DNA from: Triops longicaudatus
Lineage: Eukaryota; Arthropoda; Branchiopoda; Notostraca; Triopsidae
Length of the DNA stretch: 64,000 nt
Assembly: GCA_022885665.1 (NCBI GenBank)
Contig: JAGQDJ010000077.1
Span: forward strand, 62,001 to 126,000
Reading direction: 5' to 3'
Below, piece after piece: positions 24,531-37,100 of this stretch. The first letter of the stretch is position 1. Each line of letters begins with the position of its first letter. Made by a program: the position numbers and the translations under genes. A model generated the notes under the pieces. The model was not told where the DNA came from. It worked only from the letters and a program-made list of their open reading frames with translations, and made no database searches.

Positions 24531-27500
24531 TCATATCATATATACATTAAAATTTTCCTGTCGACAGGAAAGCTGAGCTTCTTGTAAAATGCGTAATCGA
24601 GGGCCCATGGGAATTCCCATTTTCTGCAAACGGTCTTCCGTCAAATAGGGAAGTTCAATTAATCCTACTCGTTCTTGTTCAAACAACGCAGCGTACTTCT
24701 GCATATAGGAGAACAAAATAAACGTTGTAAACTTTCTCTTTTATATTACGTATTGTGTTACCTCATATCCCAGCTTCTTAAGGAATATTCGAAGTAAAGG
24801 CGGTTCGTCTCCAAAAAAGCTGGTTAGCTTTTTCACTCGCGAGGGGTTTGTTAAAGAAGGTACCGCTCCTTGCCAGCTATTTAAATCAGCTCTGTGCCCA
24901 TGATATCCTTTCGCTGCGTTGAATGAAGCCTGCGGCCGAATCGGTTGGGTCCGTAATTGAGCTATTTCGCTTCGAATATTTTCCATTTCCTAAGAAAACA
25001 GTAACATAGTAATACAGTCTTTCAGAGACATTTCAAAAGCTAATTCACTTGAATCATAAGGTGCTGAGTTCTCATTTCCGAAGATAAATGAGCAACACTT
25101 CGGGCTAATGTAACCACGTGACTTTCTAAGCGTAGGAATCGTTTGCTGGTACTCTATTTAATAAAACAGTAGCAAAATGAGTATCCAACTAAAATAAATT
25201 GTTTTTAGAAGACTAGCCTTGAGCTCTTTTATGCGTTTTCGGTCATCGTAACGCCGTTTATCACGGTAAACCGGCCGGCTGGAAATGGAGCTCGGCAATG
25301 ACGACACACTCCCATGCATTCGTCGTCTAGAAAGTTTTAATTCCGAGTTAGAGAACCCAATCGAAGAAATATTTGGTCGTTTATGGGCCAAAGCTTTCAA
25401 AACCTAAAAAAGTCACTGCTATTAACTTCTTTTCTATACTACTCAAGCATTTTTTTACTTTTGAATACATCGTTTCCAAGCCTTCCAACTGCCTTCTCAA
25501 CGCTCGCGTTTCTCCCATGTCCAAAGTCGTATTTAAATCATCTTCGCTATGGCTTAAACTTCCTGAATCAGATTCCCTTTCCAGTAAGGAATCTAAATCC
25601 AAGTCTAGGCCAGTTGTGGTCGACGTGATTTCCCCGGCGTCCAGCATTTCATGCAAAGCAACCAACGAATGCATTGCATCTAACAGGAAAACATAAAAGT
25701 GCAATTAAATAAACAAACTAACACATGAAACAAAGTAATTTACCTTACTAAAAAACCTCAAAAAATAAAACCGTAAGTATAAACAGTAAAGCTAGTTAAA
25801 AGTCTAACTGAAAAATTACGAAACAAATAATCACAAGAAACAATGAAAGATTACGTTAAGTTGTTTCAGCGGCTTTGCTAGACAATCGAGCAAGATAGAT
25901 AGATTCGCGTCAGCAATCCTACGTTTCTTACTTGTGGATTTAGAAGAATACTTCGTCTTGAGCAAATTGCTTTCTTTACTCGCCCTCGTTTTCTTATCGG
26001 CATTGTTGCCATTAGATCGCTTCGTTCCACCTTGGCTTTGTTTGGCCAGCGCATTAGCCGTCTGTCTGTTCTCTGCCGAAACTCCGTTATTGTCTCCCCG
26101 ACTAAAATTGTGCCTAACATTTCTCGAGTTGCCTCCTCCACCACCACCGTTTCCACTCGAAGGTTCCAGTAGATCGGGTTTGGAAGCATTATACTTGGAT
26201 ACCATTTTTGGCGAGTTCATCGGGGAATTTTCTGGCGACAAAGGCGGCAAGGGCGGTGTTAACGAACGTTCCTCGTTGTTTATCTGATGCGCATCATTGC
26301 TAGTACCCGTCGTTTGGCCTTGTCGCGTCATCCGGTTGCCAAATATCCGATTCTGCTGCGTTTCGATCGCTTGCTGAAACTCGGGATCCACCACGTCCGT
26401 CCATTCCGAAGATTCATTCACATCGTGATGCTTTTCAGACTCGATACTGCTGTCCAACGCTCCACCATAGCCTCTGTTGTTCGAACTACTAACTCCCTGC
26501 GCGTTGCCGTTCCTTGTAGCAATTCCGGAATCGATCGTACTAACGGACTGTCCGCTCCTTTTTTCAAAATCAGAAGAACTTCCCGCTGAGTGATGCCCAC
26601 TCGACGTTCCGTCTTGATTTAAAGAGTAGTCATACAAGGCGTCATTGGTAATCGCTTTATTGTTGTTCGGAATGTCATAGTTTCCGTAAGGATTTCTGCC
26701 GTAAGTTGCCGAAGGCGGGTCCTGGTGCCGAGGGCTGGGTAAATAACTTTCTGAATTGTCATAAGACGTTGAAATGTCCTGAGAACTGGTTTGGCTCTGG
26801 TTCAGCATTTGTTGCGCTGAGTTTGTGGGGGGAAAATGCATACTGTCGTCGTAAAGTATTACTTGACCCGTTCCGCGCTGCTGGTTAGCGCGATCGTAAT
26901 AACTCCGGTTATTATTATCAGCCAACGGAGCCTGGGGCTCGTTTAATTCAATGTTAAAAGTCACCGAAGGCCGAGGATGACGCACAGAATTCGGACTTTT
27001 CATGATCGGTGGTTGACCCCGGGCTTGCGTTTTATTCAAATGAACGTTTTTCGCCTCGGCGAGAGTTAATTTGGCCAGGGCGTTGGAATCCACATCACTT
27101 AATGAGGAGTTGTGCTGCGAACCTTCTTGATACGCTCTGCTGGTGGCCGCAGTGGCATAAGAACCCCATTCATGACCGTTTTTACTCGAAGTTGTCGGTT
27201 GAGACCGACGTAAATTGGGCTCCGAGGCGTCGTACTCCGTATTGGCTTCGTTGTCTTCGTTTTCGTCGGGTGAAGGAGAGGAAGACGAGGCAACAGCAGG
27301 CGGACTTTCCATTTCAAGTTCTTCTTTTTTGGTAGGAGCACCGTTGGCCGGCTGTTGCTGTTGTGACTGGCTCTTGAACCGGTTCGAAAATATGTCTTTA
27401 ATGTGGTGATATGTTTTGCCAGCTAGTTTCTTGCCCAGACTCCCGCTTTTGTTGCTGCCATCCAACTCTTTGCCATTACCGTTAATATCCTTGGATAATA

Positions 27501-27549
27501 CTTCGTCTTCTCTAAGAGACTCTTTCTTAGTAGTTGAGCCATTGTTCAT
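24531..27549 (-). CDS. SAM-domain and coiled-coil scaffold-like protein
   Basis: Exons 27549-25932, 25679-25459, 25403-25218, 25153-25049, 24989-24762 and 24698-24531 join in phase to 841 residues. Residues 1-540 are low-complexity (Ser, Asn, Gln, Pro) with one ordered-looking basic motif, KKLAGKTYHHIKDIFSNRF, near residue 40. About 555-735 is acidic, then basic, then coiled coil (LESHVVTLARSVAHLSSEMR and EMENIRSEIAQLR). A SAM domain closes the protein (LLRIFLKKLGYEKYAALFEQ ... ELPYLTEDRLQKMGIPMGPR). The last residues, VYMI, fit a class II PDZ ligand. SAM domains mediate protein-protein polymerisation, so a scaffold role is inferred; I do not recognise the orthologue. An acceptor (ttttctag) ends at 27589 and the frame stays open from there to the ATG, so a 5' exon may exist. 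The third intron appears to use a GC donor. Reading past the first donor gives an alternative helical stretch (RIADANLSILLDCLAKPL). Confidence 0.8.
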
Positions 27550-27589
27550 ATTTCCGGTCTCTGTGTTACGGACCGAGCCTTGGGTCTAG

Positions 27590-28053
27590 AAAAACACAAA
27601 CAAAAAGCATGTTCATTACTCGGGGCAGCCTTTGATGAGATAGTCGAGCACCGACTATTATTTAGGGGAGGCAACGAATGGTTTGCGCACAACAATTAAA
27701 ATAAATATATTGCAATACATAATGAATTATTTTTTTGTGCAATACAGATTTAACTATGCATGTGTAAAGTTAAAACGGCGAAATCCCTCTCTATGCATTC
27801 ATTAGCAAAATTAATTACTATTGTTGGACAATAATCACGGTTTCCCAATAAAATAAGAAGCAACACGCAAATCGTCTGTCAGTTGAATCGAATATTACTT
27901 TGAAACACAAAAGCTTAAAAAAGCGAAAGTAAATTTGTAGTTGGTTATGGTAAATGGATCAGAAAGTTAAGAGAAAAAAAGATACGATAAGAATTGAACA
28001 AAGTTTCAGAGCAAATTCCATAAAACAGAAAACATAAAACTGAAAAATGGGGC
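27590..28053. other. Intergenic gap between the SAM gene and the adaptor-like gene
   Basis: This interval contains the 3' processing region of the upstream minus-strand gene and presumably the 5' region of the SAM gene. The two genes are less than 0.6 kb apart on the same strand. I see no coding sequence in it. Confidence 0.5.
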
Positions 28054-28059
28054 TTTATT
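28054..28059 (-). promoter_or_regulatory. Polyadenylation signal of the adaptor-like gene
   Basis: AATAAA on the minus strand, 73 bp after the stop codon at 28132-28134. It supports ending that gene here rather than continuing it into the SAM gene. Confidence 0.6.
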
Positions 28060-28131
28060 ATAACAAAAGTAACAAGAACATAAACATTTTGAGCTTTTTA
28101 CATTATTTTTATAAACAATTGCAAATGACTT

Positions 28132-31100
28132 TCAGTTTCCGTGCGAATTTCCGCTTCTGGAGATCAGATCATTAAAAATTTTCATTTTGTCATTAAAAAT
28201 ATGACCACTGGCTAGCAACGCTTTGGTAATTTCCTCACTGCCTTGTGAAATTACGCAAGAATCGCGACTTAATACTATTTTTTTTTCAACGCAAACAAAA
28301 AGTAATAAAAAAACGAAATATAGAAAAAAAAATATTAACAAGAAGTTAAACACGAACGTACCCGAGATAAAACGGGTGATAACGCCAATTGTGCCGACCT
28401 ACGAAGTTGTCCATCTCGTACGAACAATTTGTTACAAGTGTCGCGTAATTGTTCGCTGTTGTTGGCCAGACCTTCGCTAGCGACCGTGGGTGTATCAGTC
28501 CAATTCGATGAAACTGCTCCAGGTCCCACCGTGCGATGACTACTGAAGGAAATATGGAGAAAATTTGTCGGGTTTTAAGATGTTTTCTTTCGCCTGTCAC
28601 GTCTTTATCAGAACCGAAGGCACAATATTTCACACCTGATTGATGATGACGGGACCTGTGGCTTAGGATCATCAACACGCACTTCGTACTGCGCTAAGTG
28701 AGGGTTTTGCAGGTAACTACGATCCACGTAGTCCACATAAGGATTGGGTGGCGGTTGCTCGGAAACTGTGCCCGAGGAATAATGCATCGGTACGTAGCTA
28801 TTGCTGTCTTGCCATCCATTTGCTTGGTAATGCATGGGCTGAAAACCAAAAACGAATAATACTAAGCTTCAAAAGGTAAAGTAAATCAAACAACATAATT
28901 ATTTTTAAGAAATAATGAGTCAATCGATGCTATTAAACTGCGAACATTTTCTCAAATATAAAGGACATTTTTGCCTTACAAAAATTAAAAAAAAAATAAT
29001 CTTGCAAATTTCGAGTCCCACCAATAAGTTTTGAATGGAAAAATAAAAAAAAAAATGCTTCGAAATATAAAATAATAAAAAAAATACCAGGTATGCAGCA
29101 GGTCTTTGCAACTCGTCTAGTGCTGGATTGTCAACTCCTTCATAAGTTCTGTGTTGAGGCACCAAAGGCATCGTTTCCGCTTTGTGAACGGGCTAAAGAA
29201 GAAAAAGGGTTAAAAACAACGCTCCTTTCCCAAAGCACGTATTATTGTCGCGCAAAGCTAGACGGGTGTCGCTACATGCTTGTTTACCCTGTCAATTTCA
29301 TTTTCAAAGTTTTATATTTTATAACGAACGACAAATTTCTTCCTAAAAGTTGTAGAAAAGTTATGCACAAATGAAGCATCGACAAAAATCTTCTAGAAAC
29401 AAACTTGCTATAGTTGAGCGAACAACAAATTGCTTAGAGTTGTCAACAAATCCAACTGCATTTGATACGCTGCGTCTCACTAAAAAATGCATAGTGATGA
29501 AAAACGACTCGAAATGCGCCCAAAGCATTTTGCTATGCTAAATTCTTAATCATACTATAGGAATATTTAGAATGTCTTTAAATTTTATTCTTAGTGAAAA
29601 AAAAATAATTTTTAGGGAAGTGTGTCCTGCGTTCCAGAAAACCTGTCGTAACATTAGTACGTTCCCACGAGATGAAGTATGCTATTAGATTTCTTCGGTT
29701 GATTACATAAAATTTATAGAAGTTATTTCTGGAATCCAGACGCTCAAAAAATTACAGCATTTTACTTTTAATTTAGTTTTGGTTTAATTTAATACATGCC
29801 TTTGCAATATTAGCAATTCTTGGGGAAACTTTCACAATAGTCAAGCTTGCGTCAACACTACTCGTTTGTAGCGTGAAAAATAGCACAAAACCTGAAGAAT
29901 TCACGTTTACTGAACGTCATGCTTAATTTGTTGAAGACACAAAAAACGAAAGTATTCACTTGGAAAGTTTTCTATAAATCTCAGTTCTCGTTCTACAAGG
30001 ATACCTTTCACACGAGACACTAATGTATGTCTGGGCTCCACTTTGTGCATCGTACCAAAAATTTACTACTTCCGAAGTATTTATTTCAAAGGTAGTTTTT
30101 TAATTGAAATCCTGTTACATCTGAGGCTTAATGTAAAGACTCAGTCTGCGGAAAGAAAATTATAGGCATTAACTATTCAACATTGACCACAAAATGCGAC
30201 ATCGTAACCCATACGCAAGCTTCTCACGAAAGAAGAACGCGGGAAATTTTGTAGCACACAGTAAATAGACTATATTAACAACGCATATTAAGCAACATAT
30301 TTAAAGCTACAAGCACTGAAACTGCAAACTATTTGAATTACTTCGCGTTAACGAACATTAAACTAAAATTTGTTTCCTTTTTTATTTGCATTATTGAACT
30401 GCGTAACTACTTTTTGCCTTTTTAAAAAGGTTCGATAAAAACAGATAAACAAATAAGCATGTGGAAATACACAACAGAAAGGACAATTCTTTGTGTTTGT
30501 AGGTTTTAAATTCACAACAAACGCAGCTCTAAGAACGTTATCACAAGAGGAATAAGGGAAAGTTCTTTGCGTTGTAAAGCGAATCCTTAACGAAAGGGGT
30601 TCGTGAGACGGATGACCATGGTTACGCAAGAGTTCGCTGTACCACATTTCTGAATTCAAAGGATTTTACTGTAATATGAAACCAAAAGTTGAAAGTCCGT
30701 AACTAACTAGTCCCATTCTACCGTGTCCTTGACCACCACACACTTGTTATACTATTTTAACCTAGACACAAAAGCGTAAGAACAAAGCTACATCTAAGAA
30801 AAAGTCTGGAAATTCACGTATGCAGCTCTACGCAATCTTATTCAATAGAACTCACATAAGAGGGTTGTTTTAAAACACAAAGACTGTACTTACGAGTTTA
30901 CGGTCTTCCGTCCACGCTTGTTGAGGTTCTCTTCCACTTTGGCCTTTAACTTGATGCTTTTGGTGCTGGATCAGCCTCCCGTAACTTCCTAAATGCGGCA
31001 GTCTCCTTGCGAGTTGCTGGCTCGAAACACCTGTCGTCATCATTGTAGCACCTCCGGTAGGATTCATCGTGGTGTGACTTGCTTGCGCTCCAGCGCTGTC

Positions 31101-34100
31101 TCCTGATGACGCGCCCAGCTCAGGATGAGAGATCCGGCCCACTTCCGCGATCTTATCCGCCGTTGATACAATAAGTTCACGCTCGATCTAGGAATAATCA
31201 AAAAACGTTTATTATAAGATTGTGATCCATGACTAGTGCATCCATAATTCGAAATCTCTACTCCTCCCACTTAATGTCTCAAGTGATTCGTCACACATGT
31301 GTGTTCAAAACCCTAACCGGCGTGTCTAAGATTAGCATGCATTCAACCATTCATTTCGTCATGGCCTCAATTTTCTTCAAAAAGCGAACAAAGTGACGCA
31401 AATTATAACGTTAACCCTAGAAACTACAGAAAGTTTGAGAAGCATCCACGCTTTTTACCTCGATTTCTTTGTTCCTGGCATCTGCCATATACGTAGCAGT
31501 GAAAAGAAGTAAAAGTATGATAGAGACGAACAATCACGGTGAAGTATTACTAGTCTCTTCCACCCAGACAAGGCAATGGGAGGAGCTAAACTGAATTTAG
31601 TGGCTTTCTCACGACTCCCTTGCGAGATTTCTTCAAAAGGAGGACAGAAAAATAAGACTGACAGTCAGCTGGTAATAGAAGCTATGATTTCTATAAATTG
31701 GCGGTCGAAATTGGAAGTCGAAGCAAAAAAAGTGTCCAATAAACTAGAAATGCCGATTCAGACCCCATTTCCCACCTGAGGCAATGGCCTGAAGGGATTG
31801 GATAAGGTTTGGCGTCACCCAAAGTCTTAAAAACTCATGTGTGGGAACGTTCTCAGACACTGTAACCGCTAATTTCACCAAAGCTATGAACTCTTGGGGC
31901 GTTAAAAGCTAGAACATTTAATATTTTTCTTTGTTCTTTTAGCATTCGGATATAGTACATCCATTTTTCAAATCTAGCTATCAACTACACTCAACTCCCG
32001 CTCGAAAACAACGGAAACCGCCTAAATGTCAAACGGACCTTCATTGTCTTGGAAAAGAATAATGAAAATAAAAATATAAAAAAATAGGAATTATAAAATA
32101 ATAGAAATCATAGTATTATTAGACAACAAAGATTCGGCAGGCTTATTAGACTATGGCGGTTAACTCCAAAAAGTCGAGAAGTTAATACAGCAATATATAT
32201 TTCGGCACTAAACACTGAACTAAGCCTTACATTACAGAGTAACGAGTAGACAGACTCTAAAAAATATTTTTCGAAATTTATACATTAAAAGTACTAAGTA
32301 AGACAGCCCATATACTGCATATATATAGAAATAAAGACTTTATTAAGTAGCTTTACTGCAGCAATATTAAAGAGAAAAAAATAAGGAAATAAAAATATAT
32401 CAAGACTCCAAATTTAAAGGGAATTTTATTTCCTACGGAGCTCATTTAACTAAGCTTAATTTTTAACTGCGACTACTCTTGGAACTGTGAGAATGCATGA
32501 GATTAAAAACTCCAATAATCGCAATAAAAAAATGATTTTTCTACTTTAATAATTTTTCTTTGTTTATTTGATACACGTATTTTTTCGCCTCCGATCTTTG
32601 GACAAATTTTCGTTATACAGTACAAAAGGCGGTTTTAGCAAACAAAAACTAAAACTCATTTGCAGAAAAGAACAGCCAAGGGTATGCTTAATCATCTTTC
32701 TCGTTTCCTGCCTCATTATACTCTTGTGCGCGGAAATGCAGTTGCAGTTATCTTGCAGATTTTACGGATTTCCGAACACATTGTTTTATCACGAGAACCG
32801 TCACTAACCATAAATTTATATTTGTATTACGGGAACAACTAAAAGAAAATAACTAAAAATCTTACAAACAACAAATAATTGAAAGAAAAATTAAAAATAG
32901 CAAACAACGAACAAGACTTTTTTTCAGAAAATTTTAGATAAATACAAAGCAAATTTAATACAACGCTTTATTGCGCTTGTTTGCTTAACTGCTACGTTAC
33001 TTGACCCTTCAAAACCTATTTATTACTAACAACAGCAGAACCTCTTTACAAGATCCCTTTCTATAATTAACTTTCCGAGGGGATTCCAGATGTTTGAACT
33101 AATAGCTTTATATTCTCAGTGTTCGCTGAAGCGAAATTCTACTGTGTTCTACTGTATTATACAATCAGACGCATTTTTTTCTTTCATCGAATAATTTCAT
33201 CAAACATTTTTAATATATAAATTTCGCTTGTTTGACCAATAAAAAAGATAATTTTAAAAGTGAATTTATCTACCGGAAATTTGGAGGAGTATGCGCGTAG
33301 TCCTTCAGGTCCCGTTTCTGTAGGCACAAATCCCGGCAGTTGAATTTCACTGGTTACTGCTGCTGCACTTGCCCCTTGTGGTGGTTGCTGGTATCGGTTG
33401 TGCAAATGGAGACTATTATTGGCAATTGTTGCTGCAGCAGCACTGGCCATGGATTCCTGTTGCGACAGCGATGGCGGTTGTCGATAGGGTGGTGGTGATA
33501 AGGTGACTTCAGATGAGCTTACAGCTTTCGGGAGCGGAACCAACTTGTATGGGCCATAACCATCAGCTTCTGATTTGGGAGAAACACGAAAACGTTGTTT
33601 ACAACACAGACTAAAAAGTATGATTACTGAATTCCACAACAGCAGCAAAGCCAATTAACATGTGTCTCTAAGGCCCTTACATGGCCAACAGGCGACCAAC
33701 GTATGAGCTTATCGACAACCTGTCAAGGCATTGATTGAAATATATGTGTTGATTTGGCAATCGCTAATGGAAAACATAAATACACGAATGACTAATGTTT
33801 CCACCTAACTTGAGCGATAACGGTATTAATGGTTCTGGTGTACATTGTCCTCCGTGCTTTCAGACTCATCACAGAGGGTAATAAATTTGGGAAATTTCGA
33901 AATCTTGGTACAACATATAAGAAATCCTATCCCAATCTCACGTTCCATCATCAATTCCCATACACAAGCTTTGGGTGTGGGGAACGTACTCGCAACGTCC
34001 TCTTTTCATAGCCTTCATAAAGATTGTATCCAAACATTGGGTGTACGAATCACATAAAACTAAAGTAACGCATTACTTTACGTTTTCACTTTCCGGCACT

Positions 34101-37100
34101 TACTTGTCAGCGGTACGGATGACCGAGATCTGCGAATTTTCCCTTCTTGCTTAATTCTTCGCACCGTAGTTGCCATAACTCTATAAACTAGTTCACCACC
34201 CTTCGAAATCCACTTTCGGAATAAACTCTTTTCGTGTTTTTACCTTCACATGGAACAGCACTCACTTAAAGCACCAGACAAAGCGGAAGCTGAAACAATA
34301 AATGCTCCGTTTTTTTTACTGAATGAGCGTTCCAAGGGTGTAAAACCTCGACGTGGAACGAATTGGTGCCCAAAGTTAAACAGAAACAGTTCAACAATTA
34401 TTTTTGAGCTCTAAAGCCCCTACAGAAACGGACACATTTGTTCTAGTTTTTTGGAATGTTTAAAGATTGTGGTTCCAAAGTTGTTTTGCAGAGTCACGAG
34501 TCGATTTCTGTCTTGTTTTGAGCTGAGCTGAAACAATGCTACGAAGGCTTCGGTAGAATGAAGGCTTAGAATGGAAAACTGTACAACAATAAGTTTCACC
34601 ACGCTTGTCCGGGCAGTAAATGTGTTGTTGATCTGACGAGCGATCAGTCGCACGTGCTCCGTGCGCGCAGCGACTGAAATGAGGGATGGTAAAGTGCAAG
34701 ATGCATAAAACGGACCTCGCGAGATTTGACACACAACACACTGAAGCAACGTAAGGTGTGTATACAAATGAGCGTAAACAGGTTTACTTTAAGAGTTTTG
34801 TGTTCCGTACTGTACTGACTTATGGCGTGACATTAGCCCCAAAGAGGTCTGAACTTTCGTTGCTTGAAAAGACACTTTTAAGACTGTCATAAAACTGCCA
34901 GATTCACTAACATTACCGCTCCCACCTATGACATAGCACGTGCCGCTATCGCAACTGCTAGTCTGCGTGCATCTCGTAAGTTGGAGGTACTTATGAGCAC
35001 GAAAAGCTTTTAAAAAACATTTTCAGGAATGTCTTCGTTCTGCGAGTTAATACGCTACTATGCACAAGCAACTGAACTTCGTAATAAGCAGTGAAAGTTC
35101 GAGGAGGTTCTTGGATCTGGAAGTGTTTACAAGTGAGTTGTGTGGCTTCATGTGAGGATGGAAAGGTGCAATATGCCTGATTCATAACGCAGGATGGACC
35201 CAAGTACCAAGTCTCTAGGATTGCAACTTCGTAACCGCCTGTTTGGCCAAGGCGTCATGGATGAAGTGATCAAGGTAATCTTAAATTGAGTTCTCACATA
35301 AAATAAAGAATCACGGAAGGTGGAAATCTCACGCTGTCTCAGTTTGTGCTCCACTCAAAGCTGAAGTAATCCAATACCAACACTAAAATTGGCAACGAAC
35401 AAAAAGGCAAATCAAAGAATCAAAATTTACGAGCGATAAAACGATATTGAATTTTACAGATTTTAATGTACTTAGCCAAGTGAATGTATAAGATAAACGT
35501 ATGACATAAACAGCTTTAAATATACGGAATATATTTTCCTATCATCACGGGTTCGTCATAACGAGATTCTAATGCATTTATTTAATAACCTACTTGACCA
35601 ATGTGCCATGTTTTGATCACTTTTGTAAGACAGAGATGCTAATTAGATTGCAACCTATTATCCTTACAAGCACACGGGAGCAATAACCAGGTTTCTTATG
35701 CGTTACGAAATGTATATCAATGCAGATTAATTTGCCTTATACGGAAAACGCTCTGACAAATAAAGTTTCGTAACCGGAGTAATAAATGTGCAAAAATGCG
35801 TATGTCAAGAGCATGGAAACCAGATTGCAGTCTATTTTTGTATGACAGCCCAAATGCGACGACGAGCTGTGCTCTCACAAATATCGGATCTTTGTTACAG
35901 AGGCTTCAATTGTAAAAATAAAAAACTAATTAGGAAGACAAAATCCCCGCTTTTGAATGCTGATTATTAGCTTAATTTACTTTTCAATCTTCAAAATTAC
36001 TAGTAATTATACTATTTATTGAATTTACGACAAACAAAGCAATAAACCGAATAACACCGATTAAGTGCAGTTTACACTCGTTCATTCATGAAAAATAACA
36101 GTACGACTGTAATATTTTTCACTAAAAAGGTACGAAAACACGCAATGCTTTTAAGTACCATCTGAAGGACCTCTTATAATATGAAGAACGACCGCAAAAT
36201 TTTCAGCAAGCCTAAACCTGTACAGCGAACCCCTTTTTTACGCGGTCGGAAATTTGATAAACTTTTACAAATACTACAAAAAGCATTTCTATCTTACACA
36301 CGTAAAACACGGCTCAGTTTGTACGTTTCTGTTACCGCAGTATTTCATGGAACTGACCTAACGCGTAATTGGGTGGATTTAGTAAATTCCTTTTCTTGAT
36401 GGATCCCGATTAGGGCGAAAAGCTCTCAGCTTTTATTTATTCCATTAGTTCCTATCCCCTAAAAGTAATCAACTTAGCCTTATTGACTCCCCTTCCAGTT
36501 TCAGCAACCCTTACGTCCCAAGTTTTTCGTTAACCAACCCGAAAACTGGCCGTGACTGTTTATTCGGGCAAGGTTATAGAGCAAACAGGAAAAACGGGAT
36601 CATTACAGCCAGGAAAGAGTCATAAAATGGAATTTTATGCTTCATCGAATTCTTTGCCGAACGTTTCAAATAACCCATTCTCTTTCACACTATACTGTAA
36701 TCTCGTTCCTCACCCCACTACCTTTTTCCCCTCCCTTTTTTTTTACAACCCACCCCAATTTTCTTCCACACGAACTCGTCCATTTTTTTAACCTTAGCCA
36801 ATTGCAGCAAAGTAAAAACGCATCTTTTCCAAAAACTCGCTTTACTAGCTAGTTTATGACCCCAAATCTCGAAAAATCCTTCATACGCCTAACCCTGGCA
36901 ACTCTTTGTTAACCCCACACAATGCTCACAAGAACAGTATCTTAGGGCAGAAAGGTAATCCATCAGTGTTACGACTCCGTGCTGGGGATAATACAGCTCC
37001 AACTTTACAGTTTCGCAAAAGGGAAAAAGGATTTGAGAATATTTGAAAATATCCCCGACTTCTGTGTGCTGGTCATGTCCCGGCAAATAAGGCAAACATG

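Noticed and set aside
25934..26287. 117-codon plus-strand frame and similar ones to 27400
   Set aside because: They are antisense shadows of the long low-complexity exon of the SAM gene.
27590..28140. Joining the adaptor-like gene to the SAM gene as one transcript
   Set aside because: The adaptor-like gene has its own stop and an AATAAA before the SAM gene begins. Read-through fusion is not excluded, but the sequence gives no positive support.
34420..34767. Two overlapping minus-strand frames of 115 and 93 codons
   Set aside because: Different frames of the same intronic DNA with no family resemblance and no exon chain.
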